DNA of 64,000 bases from Agrypnia vestita (GCA_016648135.1 JADDOH010001985.1:1-64000); one strand, 5' to 3'; shown: positions 1-11,400, counted from the first letter of the stretch. Numbers and translations are program-made. Notes: generated by a model from the sequence alone, not told the origin.

Positions 1-484
1 CATTAATTCTGTTTACGAGTGTTTGTAAGTCTTCTATACTATCTGCCAGAATGACTGTATCATCCGCATACCTGATATTATTGACGTGTACACCGTTAAC
101 CTTGACCCCCAGTTCTATGTCATGCAAAGCCTCCTTGAATACTAGATCGGAGTATAAATTGAATAACATAGGTGACAACATACACCCTTGTCGAACTCCA
201 CGTTTGATTGGTATAGACTTTGTTGAGCTAGTTTCCAACTTGATGACAGCTTCCTGGTTCCAATATAGGTTTTTAATAATGTTAATGACTTTGTCATCAA
301 TACCACGCTCTTGGAGCATCTTGATGAGGTCCGCGTATTTCACTCTAACAAACGCCTTTTCATAATCAATGAAACACGCAAAAACGTCTTTTCGTTGGTC
401 GCGGCATTTCTGCAGTAGCGCATCTATTGCCAGTAACGCTTCTCGTGTTCCAAAACCACTCCGGAAGCCAGCTTTATTGGTCAT
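1..484 (-). pseudogene. 5'-truncated LINE reverse transcriptase, runs off the window edge
   Basis: Reading the minus strand from position 484 down to 1 gives one uninterrupted frame of about 161 codons with no stop, so the element continues beyond the window. It contains reverse transcriptase palm motifs: CFIDYEKAF (motif A, catalytic Asp), GVRQGCMLSPMLFNLYS (motif B) and the catalytic box IRYADDTVILA. This matches non-LTR retrotransposons of the RTE-like endonuclease/reverse transcriptase type common in insects. It would copy element RNA at a nicked chromosomal target. The N-terminal endonuclease and the reverse transcriptase fingers are missing: homology stops near 484-490, as expected from 5' truncation during integration. 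The motif A Asp is present, although the residue after EKAF is Val where Asp is usual. Clade assignment is from motif recognition only. Confidence 0.85.
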
Positions 485-974
485 ATAAATCTTGTGCTAG
501 ATTGTCCTAGTTAATATGTTACCATGCAAACATTGAATTATTTGGGCGTAGACGTACATATTTAATACGTCAAAAAATCTATAATTAAATTTATTTAAAA
601 AATTAATAATTGTTCTCAGATTTTTTAATTATATTGAGAGTTTGCCGGTGTGTAATATGTAAATGTTTAATGCTACACACTTAAGAAAATATCCTACCCA
701 TATATTTTAAAACGTCAAAAAGAGTTGAAATCTTGTAAAAATATTATAATCACATCATGACCGGTAAATTGTGAAAAAAAAGTCTAGAAAATTCTGTGAA
801 AACGTTAAATGAGGAAAAATTAAAAAGAATTTTAATTTCAAAAATTTACAAACAGGAAATAAGTTTTTGAAGCAATCTTTGAAAAATAAAGTTTTCTTAT
901 CAAAATAATTGCGGTTTTGATTAAGTTCTTTATTTGGGCAAACACTTTATAACTTTGTGGTGAAATATTCAATA
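485..974. other. AT-rich non-coding DNA
   Basis: No coding signal or recognisable repeat. It lies between the truncated LINE and a long hairpin. Confidence 0.5.
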
Positions 975-1091
975 ATTAAATTAAATAAAAACAACTTTGT
1001 AAACACCACCGAAATATTTTTATTCACACCTCAAAGGTGCGAATAAAAATATTTCAGTGGTGTTTACAAAGTTGTTTTTATTTAATTTAAT
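975..1091. repeat. Long near-perfect hairpin (foldback or MITE-like)
   Basis: Two arms of about 57 bp (975-1031 and 1035-1091) are reverse complements with only about two mismatches around a 3-nt loop. The outer end of each arm reads ATTAAATTAAATAAAAACAA in its own orientation and the tip is CACACCT/AGGTGCG. Such a structure usually comes from a foldback or miniature inverted-repeat element. No target duplication was identified, so the element boundary is uncertain. Confidence 0.75.
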
Positions 1092-2159
1092 CATCTTTAT
1101 TTGGTGTATCACCGGGGATTCCAATCTCTGCGATTTTTCAAGTTTAAGAAATTCCCTCAGGATCTTGAAAAAATATTTCCAAACAATTCACAGTTAACAT
1201 ATATTTTTTATTTATTTATTTCAAAAAATCCTTGTTTACAATATATAGGTACTTAATAATAATTTAACAATAAAAATATAAGATAAGATAACAAAATTTT
1301 TTTTTATTAGATTTTTGGATTATGCCACTCTACTAGGCTACGCCTGTCCCAGAGTGGCGTTATAGAACACAATTACAATATTTGTTTGAATTCGTCAATA
1401 ATATTTGTTTTCAAACGGTAATAATTATGTATCTACAAAGTATCAAGTGCAATGTTAGTGATAAGTTGAGAAGTTGAGTGAGTCATAAGTCCAAGTGCAA
1501 ATATGTGTAGAATATTGTGTAATGTAAAAAGGGTTAAAGTTTTGTTTAAGATTATTTTTTATTTTTCTTAATTAATTAATTTATTTATATAGGTATATAT
1601 TTTTATTTATAGACGTTATTATGCAATTACAGTAAGTAAATTTTCAGTTGCTGTTCTACCTTTAGAGGTAAGCCAGTTGTTTGCTAAAGCTTTTATTTTA
1701 TTAATTGAGTATATTCTGATTGTCGGGAAGTCTGTTTTAAATATGTTAAATATATATATACCTAACAATTGTCGTAGTAAGCTGTCAGTGTATAGTTAAG
1801 CTTATATTCCACTAGACTAGGGGTAGATTTATGGCGCAGAAACCAATTACACTAGACATTTTGACGTCTTTTTCCATGATAAAAGGCCCTTAAAATACCC
1901 GCGGTAGGATGTTTCGAGTAAAAAGTATCAATAATAAAAGTTTCGAATAATAAAGCTTCCGAACCGACCTGACAAAGATTGAACATATTCAAACGAAGTC
2001 ATAAGCACCTAAAGGTAGCCGAATACAATACAGATTAACCAGTATTTTAAGAGCCAAAACTGTACTTACAGGACCTTCGTTTTAAATTCACCGAGTCTTT
2101 AAAAAAGGACTCTTCCCAGTTACGACATTCCACATTAAATCCAGGACGGCATCCGTCTG
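1092..2159. other. AT-rich non-coding DNA
   Basis: Low-complexity A/T runs and no supported gene. A short near-palindrome lies around 1327-1362 (CCACTCTACTAGGC / GTCCCAGAGTGG) but nothing else is recognisable. Confidence 0.4.
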
Positions 2160-2788
2160 TACAAGGTTATTTGGAAAACAATATTAACATCGCAAGACTA
2201 TATTCTTGCCTCGATCACGAGTTGAAAATGTTCTAGCAGCCATGATCTCATATCAATAGTTATGGTGTTATGCAATATCAAAGTTTGCATTCTTTTTCCA
2301 ATATTTCTGACATCATTTTTACAAAAAGTTGAACTAGCATTACAGTAACTTATATCGATTACGAAAAATTCATTCATTTCAAACAAGTTAAATTAAATGA
2401 TAAAAACCCTGTAAAAATTTCCAATGGAATTCGAAAGTTTTTATCATTTTATTTTAATTGTAATAAAGGGAATAAATTTTTTATATTCGACACAAGTATG
2501 TAGTGTGTAGTGTAATGATAGTTAGACTTTTTACAAAAAAAAGTCATAAAATTGAAAAATTCGTTTCAATACAAGTTAACTAAAACGATAAAAACCCTGC
2601 GGAAACTCCAATTGGAATGTTTTCCAATTGAAATTGGAAGGTTTTTATTGTTTTATTTCACTTGTATTAAAGGGAATGAATTTTTCATATTCGATATAAG
2701 TTACTATAACGATAGTCCAACGTTTTTTGATAATAAACGCAGGAATATAGTCTTGCGAGGTAATTAATATTTTACAAATAACCCTGTA
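2160..2788. mobile_element. Foldback element, family FB (629 bp)
   Basis: The ends are inverted repeats. The left end (about 2160-2210, TACA-AGGTTATTTG ... CGCAAGACTATATTC) matches the reverse complement of the right end (about 2737-2788). Inside are several blocks that are inverted copies of one another, for example AACTTATATCGAT with ATCGATATAAGTT-like blocks, plus paired TTCCAATTGGAA palindromes near 2610-2640. There is no coding frame. Related copies or pieces lie at 9425-9460, 50367-50800 and 52080-52465. It is most likely a non-autonomous DNA transposon mobilised by an unlinked transposase. Confidence 0.7.
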
Positions 2789-3156
2789 AATCAGGAAATA
2801 AGAAAATGCTTCGTATAATATTATTTTACATAAAGAATTTTCTTTTAAATAATATAAATACATTTACAATTGCCATATGTCTGACTTGTCATCGCTCGCA
2901 CATACGCACCAACTAAACTACCCCAGATCCGTACCACGCAATTTGTCAATACTGTTTGGTGTTAGCATTAACGTTGCGTATTTGGAGTACAAAGTATGAA
3001 ACATGAACCCATAGTGCAGCACTCACCTGAGCATTATTATTCATTATGGCAACATCAAGGGACACGAAGTGATTAGCACGTAATGGAGTCTGCAATTAAA
3101 TAATTTGTATCAATCAGAGAAGCACAAAAAATGCGACAGGTATTGGACATTATTCA
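2789..3156. other. Non-coding interval
   Basis: No coding frame or element was recognised. Composition is slightly richer in GC around 2880-3070. Confidence 0.35.
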
Positions 3157-3235
3157 CAGGGTTCCCGGTGGCGCAGTGCAGTCCGGTGTGATGTATACTC
3201 ATTAACCACCCGGTGGTCGAGTCGTTATGATAAAC
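3157..3235 (+). repeat. tRNA-like (SINE-head) sequence
   Basis: It reads like a decayed tRNA gene or SINE head: an A-box-like TGGCGCAGTGCAG near 3169 and a B-box-like GGTGGTCGAGTC near 3211, at about the right spacing. The stems do not fold into a clean cloverleaf by eye and no matching acceptor stem is visible, so a functional tRNA is unlikely. Confidence 0.4.
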
Positions 3236-3392
3236 TTCGTAAAAAATATGCGGCTCAAAGAGCATACAATGGTGACCAAGCATGTGGTGAAAAAACCGCT
3301 TCTAAACGAAAAGTATGTACTTAATTGATAAGAAATTTTAAAAACGGAAACGCATGTCTTAAGGATTTATACCGAATCCACTTTCATAATAT

Positions 3393-3847
3393 TGTAACGA
3401 GATGATTACGCCTTGTCAGAACCTCTCGAGAAAAACAACACGATCGAATATTCCGTAACATTATGGGACACCCTACAACATACAGAAAACCTCTAGAGCA
3501 ATCTGGGAGCGACGGGAATATTTTCGCAAACACTATTAATTTAAAGAATACTCTCTATGTTTCACGTTTAACCAGCGATAAAGCCATAGCGACCGCGGTG
3601 TTACCAATGCGGAGAATAATCGAAGCGACAGATATCGGGCGAAGTTCTTGCGTGCGAAAATTGAACATAATATTCTAGCAAGCGATAATAAAGTACACAC
3701 AGCGTACAATTGCGAAATGGTAAAAATTTAAAAATAGTGCTTGAATTTAATTCATGCCCAGTGACTTTGTGAACTTATTTAAATAATTAATAAATCGATC
3801 ATTAATTTAGTGTTTTTATTTGCCTTCCACAGCCACTACTCGTGACA
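3393..3847 (+). repeat. Solo LTR, family LTR-1 (455 bp)
   Basis: It begins TGTAACGAG and ends CTCGTGACA (9-bp terminal inverted repeat, one mismatch) and is flanked by the direct repeat ATAT (3389-3392 and 3848-3851), as for a gypsy-type integration. It is clearly related along most of its length to the LTR at 60621-61171, including the near-identical 3' end (TTTGCCTTCCACAGCCAC here, TTTGTCTTCCCGCAGCCAC there). There is no internal region or primer-binding site next to it, so it is a solo LTR left by recombination. Confidence 0.75.
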
Positions 3848-3851
3848 ATAT

Positions 3852-4325
3852 CTTTTTTTTAAATTTATGTGTACATGAAAGTTTAAAAAATAATTTGAGT
3901 CATCAATCATCCAAAAATTACAAAAAAATGTCAGTGATGGCAATTTGAAGCTAGCGTGGTAGGTGAATTTTTAAACGAATTTCATTATTCTTTTGCGTTT
4001 TTCTTAAAACTTACTTTTTTATTTTGATGGAGGTAATTGATTTGCTGCCCAATGCTTTTTATTTTATTAACATACACGTACTGTGATCACTCTGAGTACT
4101 GCAAAAGTATTTTCGCGTTTTTAGCCAATATTAAAATAAAAACCCTGTTTTAATTTGTTTTTAAATTTAAAAATATTTTCTACTTTTTAGTGTTTTTCAC
4201 AATAAATTTTGTAATCAATTCTAACCTCACTTTGCTGAAATTGTTAAGACGAAATTAAAACTCCTGGTATTTAAAATTTTATTTAAAAATATATAAATAA
4301 TTTATTTCTTATTTCTAATTATTAT
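3852..4325. other. AT-rich spacer between two LTR copies
   Basis: At 474 bp it is too short for a retrotransposon interior, and it shows no coding or primer-binding features. Confidence 0.4.
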
Positions 4326-4800
4326 TGTAACGAGATGCTAAAAAGAATTACACACTTCTGTCACTTGTCACAACACTATTGAAGTAATCTACAGGTTTCG
4401 GGAGGCATTTGAAACATTCGAGAGATACATGGAAACGTCGGAAAGCCACGGGAACGTTATTGTAAACACTGCAAAAGTCTAGGAGGTTCGATACCGGCAT
4501 TTCCCGGATATAAATACGACCGTACATGGGAGTTTTGAGAGTAGTCGAGTCGCATTTAAAAGCGAAAACCGAGTGGCCATTCGAAGCGATAGACATCGAG
4601 CGAATATGCGAAGTTCTTATTTAAGTAACGAAATAAACCGGAGCGATTGATACAGGCGAAAACTGGATGAAATGCTGTAGTGAATGTTAAATAAAGTGTC
4701 CTATCGATAATAAAGTGTTTATTTACGAGTGATAAATTAGAAAGTGTGTAATTTAAAGAATAGTGTTAAGTGACTTTGTACAAGATTTATCGCAAGCATT
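4326..4800 (+). repeat. LTR-1 family copy, 3' end truncated
   Basis: It starts TGTAACGAGATG like the LTR at 3393 and then follows the copy at 60621. It includes a TATA-type promoter GATATAAATACGACC near 4507 and the AACGAAATAAAC block near 4627. The characteristic 3' end (CAGCCAC...GACA) is absent; similarity fades near 4800. The reverse-strand open frame across it has no family resemblance and is treated as chance. Confidence 0.65.
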
Positions 4801-4869
4801 TAAAAAAATAATTTAAATGCTGTTAAATGAAAAGCCAAGTGGTTGGTATTGAATTAATAAGTTGAGGGG

Positions 4870-5225
4870 TTACGCAGGTAGTTAATGCCCTCGGTGCAAC
4901 ACGTTTAAGCCAGCCCCGGCTGTTGAACTGCGAGCTAATCCAGCAGCGGCGGTTTATCCGAACTCGTCGAATTTGCATATCCGACGAAAAACAAAATGGC
5001 AAACATTTCGGTGAATAATTGGTTTCCGCGAAACATGCCGCCGCACGTTTTTGAAATGCATCGGAAAATATGCAAATGCTGCCAGGCCGCCGGGGCGAGC
5101 ACGCGGCCTCAAAGAGCGCGCGGGTACCTGCGCAGGTGAGAGCAAATAAAACGTGTACCTGGCAACACAACACGGCGAATATTTCAAACGAAAAGCTGTT
5201 TTTTGGCGCAATGTGATGACTTTTA
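4870..5225. other. GC-rich island, unassigned
   Basis: GC-rich and CpG-rich relative to its surroundings, with two octamer-like motifs (ATTTGCAT near 4970, ATGCAAAT near 5070). The open frames on the minus strand look compositional and match nothing I recognise. A conserved non-coding element or a promoter is as likely as an exon. Confidence 0.35.
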
Positions 5226-5960
5226 TCGATTTCGGTTTTGTTTGTGTGTGCTGTAATTTTTGCTCGCGCTGTTTAAATTTTTTGAAGTAAGAAGAGTTGA
5301 GGGTGACATTTTAGTATGCAACGAAATGCGTGCGCATGGAAGTTTTCACACCATGCAATTAGCCGTTAATAAGAGCTAAGCGTGAATACTTTATTTTTAT
5401 TTTTTATTCTTTAACAAACAGGCCGTCAAAAGGTCACTAATGACCCTAATAGATGGTCCAAGAGTGACATTAAAGTAGTAAAAAAAATACATAGATTAGC
5501 GTAGTAGAGTAAGGATGAAATGTGCTATGTTCCAATGCAGGGTATACAACACAGCACATGGTTTATTTTATGAATGCGAAAAAAGTTATAACTTCTAATG
5601 CGTGTAAATGTAAGTGTACACTTATTTATTAAGATTAATAATAAAAATAATGAAAATGTCGGACTCAACGACTGCAAAAGTATAAATATAAACTTTTGAT
5701 AGATATATTTATTCTCGATTCTAAAAATGGATCAATGTCATCATAATTTTAAAATTGAATCTAAAATCATTAGCTGAAAATCAAACGTAACTAACAATTT
5801 AACTCAGTAAAATTAGCTTAACTAATTTTAATGCTACAACACGCCAAGAGGCTTAATTTCTGTAGCAAGACATATCAAAAAAATACTCGGGCTTGAGAAA
5901 ATATGTTTATTCAAAATATATTTATTATGGAACCTTAACAGTTTTAAGTATTTTAATGTT
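5226..5960. other. AT-rich non-coding DNA
   Basis: No supported feature before the LINE tail at 5961. Confidence 0.4.
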
Positions 5961-6457
5961 CAATTCAATTCAATTCAATTCAATTCAATTTATTTCATGA
6001 TAATATGTACATGACAAACAAAATGTTTAAGGCATACATATTAGGAAGTATATATCAAAAATGAAAATATTTAATAAATTAAAAATAACATAAAATCTGG
6101 TCAAAGGTGAAGGAGAATCCCGCTTCGGAAAACCCCTTCAGACACATGGAATATATCAATACCCAAAGCGATTTTGTTCAGCATAGCTGTGGCTCTTCCA
6201 ACAGGCATAACCATCGGCAGGTTGGTCCTGTATATTGGAATGTGAAACAATCTATGCTGACGATGTCTAGTGTAATTATCAGGAACATACAAACCAATGC
6301 TCTGCATAATTTCAGGATTATCGATCATACCGCGCAACAATCGATAAAAATGTGTAATCAAATACACATTCCTTCTAGTCTCTAAACTATTGTAGCCAAG
6401 CATACCCTGGAGAAACTCGGTTGGGTAAAGCCAAGGATAATGCGCGTACTCTCTCAT
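5961..6457 (-). pseudogene. LINE 3' end: C-terminal coding piece with (TTGAA)n tail
   Basis: The minus strand encodes about 118 residues from 6457 to 6101, including YPTEFLQGMLGYNSLETRR and YRLLRGMIDNPEI. This is the layout of the C-terminal region after the reverse transcriptase in jockey/CR1/R1-like LINEs (LExRR ... LLxGxIDxPE). Downstream on the same strand, the sequence ends in six perfect copies of a pentamer (CAATT on the plus strand, 5961-5990), a typical LINE 3' terminal microsatellite. The element is therefore a 5'-truncated, minus-oriented LINE of about 500 bp. The frame is open over this piece, but no catalytic domain is left. Confidence 0.75.
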
Positions 6458-6569
6458 GTAGAGATGTTAAAACATGATGTAAATTACAATAACCAATTAC
6501 AAAGATTCACAGTAATTAAAACGTAGTAATTCAAGCACACTAGTGACGAATAAATAGGAGAACAAGAGC

Positions 6570-6915
6570 TTTTGCTTATAAAACGGTCTTGGGTGGGTCT
6601 GCCCTAAAAAAACATCACTTCTAGGTCCCAGCATTGTTCTTAATACTTTATTTTCAAAAAAATTCCGCCTCCGTTGTTCTTTAAAGGTCGATCAATCAAT
6701 CGTCCATGACTTCGCTCCGTATATTATTACTGGTATGATGATAGTAGACACGAAATTTAGTGTTTCTGCCCAGGAGTTTTGATTTTAGAAATTTTTAGAA
6801 AGGGTACAGCTCTTAGACCTTTCCGGATACAGTTCTCAATTTCAATATGTAAATTATTTTCTTCGTTTATAACTATGCCAAGGTATGCAAATCCACCCTT
6901 TCAATATCACCGAAT
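6570..6915 (-). pseudogene. Degenerate LINE reverse transcriptase C-terminal region
   Basis: Minus-strand translations in two or three frames read like the post-palm region of RTE-type LINEs: a thumb-like FAYLGIVINEENNLHIEIEN block near 6905-6845, then pieces equivalent to the usual YGAxxWT and RRxxxFExKVLRxxxGP blocks near 6740-6640. Frame changes and stops break it up. The open plus-strand frame in this interval is a shadow. It may belong to the same clade as the fragments at 1-484 and 46645-47560. Confidence 0.55.
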
Positions 6916-8019
6916 AGTATTTCTGTGGTTAACACGTTATGAGACATATTTGAAGAGACAACATTATGCGAACTAAAAGCAAGCGACACGGTATGATGAT
7001 GTATTTGACCTCACCTTTGACTTGAAATTGTAACCGGAACCGTCACTATGTGAAAAGCTCGTGTTATTCTCACTGCACTACGAAGGCCGACTTCACAGCA
7101 TACAGTAATAATAATTTGTTATTATTATACAATTTACAATTATATAAATTTATTATATTTATTATACAATGGAATACGTAACTGCTTAAATAGGTAGGCC
7201 TGTTTTAGGGTGTGTTACATATTTCATTTTGCAACACAATTTCACTATAGGTACTTATTATTAATTAATTAAAACCTTAAGTTAAATTAAATTATATATT
7301 ACATAAAAGAGTTGATATTTTAGCTTAACTAAAACACGTACACAAAATATACGCAAAATTGAATATTAATTATGTTAAGTGGTTAATAAAAAGTTGTTTA
7401 ATTAAAATTTATAATTAATTAATCTTTAACAGCAATTATCCAAATTAGATATAAATTTTACAAATATTTAAAAAATAACACACATTTTACTAAACAGTTT
7501 TATTTTATTATTTCCATAAAAAAATTCTGTGTTTTCTGTATCCATATTGAATAGATCATTAAATTAGTTTATTTTGAAAATTTTCATATTACTGCCGGTT
7601 TGAATATTTTTACCAAGTAGGTTATTCTAGGACCTTGGAAACTGAATAATCTATAGCCAAAAGTTGAATTCAATTTTGGGACCATTTTATTATATTTTGC
7701 TCTTGAGATAGTCTTTCAGGCATTGCGGAAATATGCATAAATTCATTTATTTACATTAAACTGATCTACGAGTATTTATTTGTATTTGCAGAATATTTTT
7801 TCTAGTGGATTATTAGGTGCTAAGCGTTTACTGTTAAGTTTTATTTTTTAAATACAATTCAGACTTTATACTAGGTAATACTTTTCAATATAACAGTAAA
7901 ATACATCATTCTAGTTTATTTACAGAAAATTCGACAGAAATAGACTTTTTTCAATATTTTTGAAAAATGATATTATGTCAAAAATAGTAATAGAAAAAAA
8001 AAAATTATTTAGCGACTAT
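6916..8019. other. AT-rich non-coding DNA
   Basis: Very AT-rich, with many poly-A/T and TAAT runs. No feature is supported. Confidence 0.45.
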
Positions 8020-8515
8020 TTCAAAACAGGAACCCTCCCAATATTCCAAGCTTTGTAGAAGGGTAGACACATCTGTCGAAGAAATGTACATCTTCGTTGC
8101 AACATTAATGTTGATGTCCAGAAACACATGTCGTACTATCGAGGAACATTGGTCAACCGATCTTTTGCTCGAAATTACTATTTTCGGAAAAATAATGCCC
8201 AGAGATCGGTGTGAAATTTTGCTGCGCGTGTTACATTTTTCCGATCCTGTCACAAATACTCGGTGACAGACTTCATAAAATTAGAATTCTGATTGAACAT
8301 ACCCGAGAATGATTCAAAAAAACTCTGACGCCTTTTGAAAACCTGTGCATAGATGAAAGCATAATTGTTTTCAAAGGACGTTTAAGTTTTAAACAATTTA
8401 TTCCCACTAAACGTCATCGGTTTGGAATCAAGGTGTTTGTTTTGTGCCACGTTAAGACTGGCTTCATTCTAGACTTCATCATTTACGTTGGTGAAGGAAC
8501 TGTAAAGTGGGACCC
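8020..8515 (+). pseudogene. piggyBac-family transposase fragment, frameshifted
   Basis: Two plus-strand blocks in different frames resemble the piggyBac/PGBD transposase core. The first (8084-8263, about 60 residues) includes RTIEEHWSTDLLL and MPRDRCEILLRVLHFSD, equivalent to the conserved 'M.R.RF..I...LHF.D' segment. The second (about 8334-8510) carries LCIDESIIVFKGRLSFKQF, KRHRFGIKVFVLC and KTGFILDFIIYVG. The IDE contains the first catalytic aspartate of the DDD nuclease. Stops between the blocks and loss of the rest of the domain make it dead. No TTAA-flanked ends were found. Confidence 0.8.
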
Positions 8516-8604
8516 ACCACAGACCCAGGGCCTTTCTAAGAACAAAAGCTCCCGTATCGGCCCTACACTTTCGCCATCCAGTTTGGCATTGTTTTAATGC
8601 TAAA

Positions 8605-8665
8605 GCAGTTTCCTCGCTACGCCGCTGATGATGCAAGCACTCGTGCGACGCGGTGAGGAAACTGC
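8605..8665. repeat. GC-rich hairpin
   Basis: GCAGTTTCCTC(...)CG at 8605-8624 pairs with CGACGCGGTGAGGAAACTGC at 8646-8665, with a loop of about 20 nt. It lies just past the piggyBac fragment and is far more GC-rich than its surroundings. It could be an element end or a structured-RNA remnant; no TTAA site frames it. Confidence 0.5.
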
Positions 8666-8699
8666 GCTAACCACTTCACTGTCTTTGGGGTGCGTTATG

Positions 8700-9420
8700 A
8701 AAAACAATTTATTCAAAGAAATTAACAATACATAAAAACAAAATCACAAGTGAATAACAAAATATAAACAAATGGCATAGAAATACAAGGAAAAAAATAG
8801 CAAAGCATAAATATCAAACATCAGAAAATAACAGAGCATGAATATAAATAAAGCAAAATAAGACAAAATATAGAAGATACAACAAAATACATAAATACAT
8901 TGCATGCAAAAGAAGAATAATGTATAACGTGTGTGGAATACATCTATGAGTATTGAAAATTATATTATTAGTTTGCTTTACTACCAAGGTTGTTGTCTGC
9001 CGGCGGTGGTTTTCCGGACTGGCGATTCCTTGTATGTTTGTGATGTATTTTATTTTTATTTTCTTTTTTTTCCCGCAGGGGAGTGACTATTTGCACTCGA
9101 TACTGTCTCTATGGTGCAATTTTTTGTAATTATTTCTCATTCCTGATTAGCTGTCACCCATGGTGAAGGAACTGACATAACTGACGCTAATGCATGACAC
9201 AATTCGTGAGACAAATGCCTTTTTTACAGATTTATTATTTTCTTCAGTCAATATTTACATTATCTTAACGATTCAAACATCTCAAGTGACTGTTTATATT
9301 AACAGCATTATCTGAGAAGTATTTTCAAAATAATAAATCATACGCAGAATGGTCTGTCTATGTCTAAATGTCGAAAAGAGGCCCGCGCAGGGGGTATTTT
9401 TCATATACATTTATTTAGCG
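8700..9420. other. AT-rich non-coding DNA
   Basis: No supported coding sequence. The interval 8700-8930 is unusually A-rich. Confidence 0.4.
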
Positions 9421-9424
9421 GTCA

Positions 9425-9600
9425 AAGGGTTAATGTTTTGCAAATAACCCTGTAGATACTTTCCAAAATCATGTTTTCTATAAGTTTTTAAACTACGTGT
9501 TCTATAAAATCTATAATTCAGTAAATAATAAATTAGTGACCCTCGAAGCATTAACTTTTTTTGGATATTGCTGCCTTTGGTTTAAACTCCACACAATAAA
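9425..9600. repeat. Fragments of dispersed repeats
   Basis: The sequence near 9430-9455 (AATGTTTTGCAAATAACCCTGTAGAT) matches the right terminus of the FB foldback family. Next, 9462-9580 (AAATCATGTTTTCTATAA ... CAGTAAATAATAAATTAGT) matches 59517-59600 beside a SINE copy, so two repeats abut here. Confidence 0.5.
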
Positions 9601-9719
9601 TTGGTTGAGAATTTGCATAAATTAATTTCTCAAATAATTTGCTACCTCATTATATCCGGATCTGAAAATTGTAGCTGTCTAATAAATAAATTAGCATACA
9701 GCTTGATCAAAAGCCCACA

Positions 9720-10000
9720 ATATTCCCAAGTTGTTTGAATAGCCTGATTCCAGAGGCAGTGTCGGTCACCGGCCCGCTACATTGGTGAGATTATTGGATC
9801 CCATCGCCAGAGCAGAGCGAGCCTCGGAACTATTCAGGTATTCCATTATTGTGGGAATGAAATAATTTGCATTTCATTAATCCTCCCCTAACACTCCTTT
9901 CACCCCGCAGAGGGTGGTGACACCCTTTTCACATTACCTCCTCCTCCATTCACCAGTGGTGGCTCCTTCATCCACCAATTCGTGTTTAAAATATTTCACG
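9720..10000. other. GC-richer island, unassigned
   Basis: Moderately GC-rich patch with an octamer-like AATTTGCATTTCATTAATC and CCACC-rich tracts, and no open frame resembling a known family. It may be a regulatory or conserved non-coding element. Confidence 0.3.
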
Positions 10001-10586
10001 CTATTCGAATTTCTTAGGGGAGTGCCCGGATTGGACCACAGAGGCGATGTAGAGTGCGGCTAAGGACTTTTTAGTTCCATGATTTTCTGCATTGGCTTCG
10101 TTTCCCTAAAAGAGTGTAATTCAAATTGTGTCGATGGATATACAAGGCGATACATAGAATAGCACAGCTGTATCTTCAAGTGCTCTGTATCCCGAACAAT
10201 CTGAATGGAAGACGCCTAACTTTAAATCAGCCTCTGCTTCACCTGTAGGAAGGGTTGTAGAATCGATCAACCATTATAAGAAGACTAGGTTTATTAGGTG
10301 GCAGGCCCTAAGGCGTGGATTCTTTATGAGCGATTTCGTAATACAGACGCCATTTGAGGCAATTGCGTAAGGTCGCTGATGAGACATTAGCTGTGATTGC
10401 AGCTTTGCGCGTTTTTCGGTATCCAAGATATTGATCGCACTTGATCGAATATTGTTATAGTAAAAAAACATCGCTCGACCCACATACACTCATTCATGGC
10501 GCAATTGTTTTGTCAACTGGATACTAATTGCAGCACGGAATCGGGTCATGTCGGGTCACAATTAACATTATTAACAGTAATATTGT

Positions 10587-10995
10587 ACTAGCTGTTCGTA
10601 TCCGGCGTTGGACGGGTTAAGGATTAAGTTTAAAGTAAATTTGTGGGGGGAAACAAAGGTTTGATACGAACGGTACGGATTTACATCGAAAATATATCAG
10701 GGGGAGGAGAAAAGTTAAAAGGGGAGGGAGGAAATATAGCCTATGTTACCTGCTGGGTCGTAAGAATAAGTTTCCAAATTTTGAGTCCGATCGGTCAAAC
10801 GGTACAGATTTGCATCGAAAATATGTCAGGGGGAGGGGAAGGGGTATGAGGATAGGGGGAAATGTTGCCTATGTTACCCGCCGGGTTCCAAAGCATGACT
10901 ATGCAAAATTTGAATCGAATCGGACAAACGGTGTGGATTTGTATAGAGAACAGACAGACAGACAGACATTGAGTTTTGTAGTTGTAGATGTATCC
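10587..10995 (+). repeat. Dispersed repeat with internal 129-bp tandem units and (GACA)n tail
   Basis: It starts with ACTAGCTG and ends in CAGACAGACAGACAGACATT. Inside, a unit beginning CGGTACGGATTTACATCGAA recurs with a 129-bp period (10671, 10800, partial at 10929); each full unit carries a purine-rich GGGGGAGG tract and a CCTATGTTACC block. Overall form resembles the ACTAGCTG...(GACA)n class of non-autonomous repeats common in insects. It has no coding capacity. Confidence 0.65.
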
Positions 10996-11039
10996 AAGGA
11001 AAAACACTTACGACAAACAAAAAATATTTTTATGTGACA

Positions 11040-11400
11040 CTGTCGCCCTGTTGTATTTTAAAGCACCAGCCGCCCCTGCCGCCCCGCGATAAATCAACTG
11101 CACCGCGCACTTGCCACCGACGTTTCGTTAATACAAAGGCATTTATATAAATTATGCGCACAATATGTATTCCATAACCAGCAGGAACAATTTTTCTTTT
11201 CGACATGTTCATTTGTCTTGCGTCACGATACCGCTGCTCACTGTGTTACACGTGCAACATGAACGGTACTTATTTGGGCAGGTCTAATTCGTCAGGTTGA
11301 CGGGTGGTGCGCGGTGAGTTTCCGGGGTGAGTTGCGTTGACCCGTGTCATCGGGAGGTTAGTTTAACTATTGTAGAAACCATGGCGGCCATGGTAAAACA
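11040..11400. promoter_or_regulatory. GC-richer region upstream of a small ATG frame
   Basis: CpG-rich stretch with GCCGCCCCGCG near 11080 and GTTGACGGGTGGTGCGCGG near 11297. It leads into ACCATGG at 11378-11384, so it could be a promoter and 5' exon. No TATA box is evident. Speculative. Confidence 0.25.

Noticed and set aside
51..365. A 104-codon plus-strand frame
   Set aside because: Antisense shadow of the reverse transcriptase on the minus strand.
3393..4800. A complete LTR retrotransposon bounded by the two adjacent LTRs
   Set aside because: Only 478 bp separate them, with no coding or primer-binding sequence, and the second LTR lacks its 3' end.
4823..5211. Cysteine- and arginine-rich minus-strand frames as a gene
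   Set aside because: Two overlapping frames are open in the same GC-rich patch and neither has splice support or a domain.
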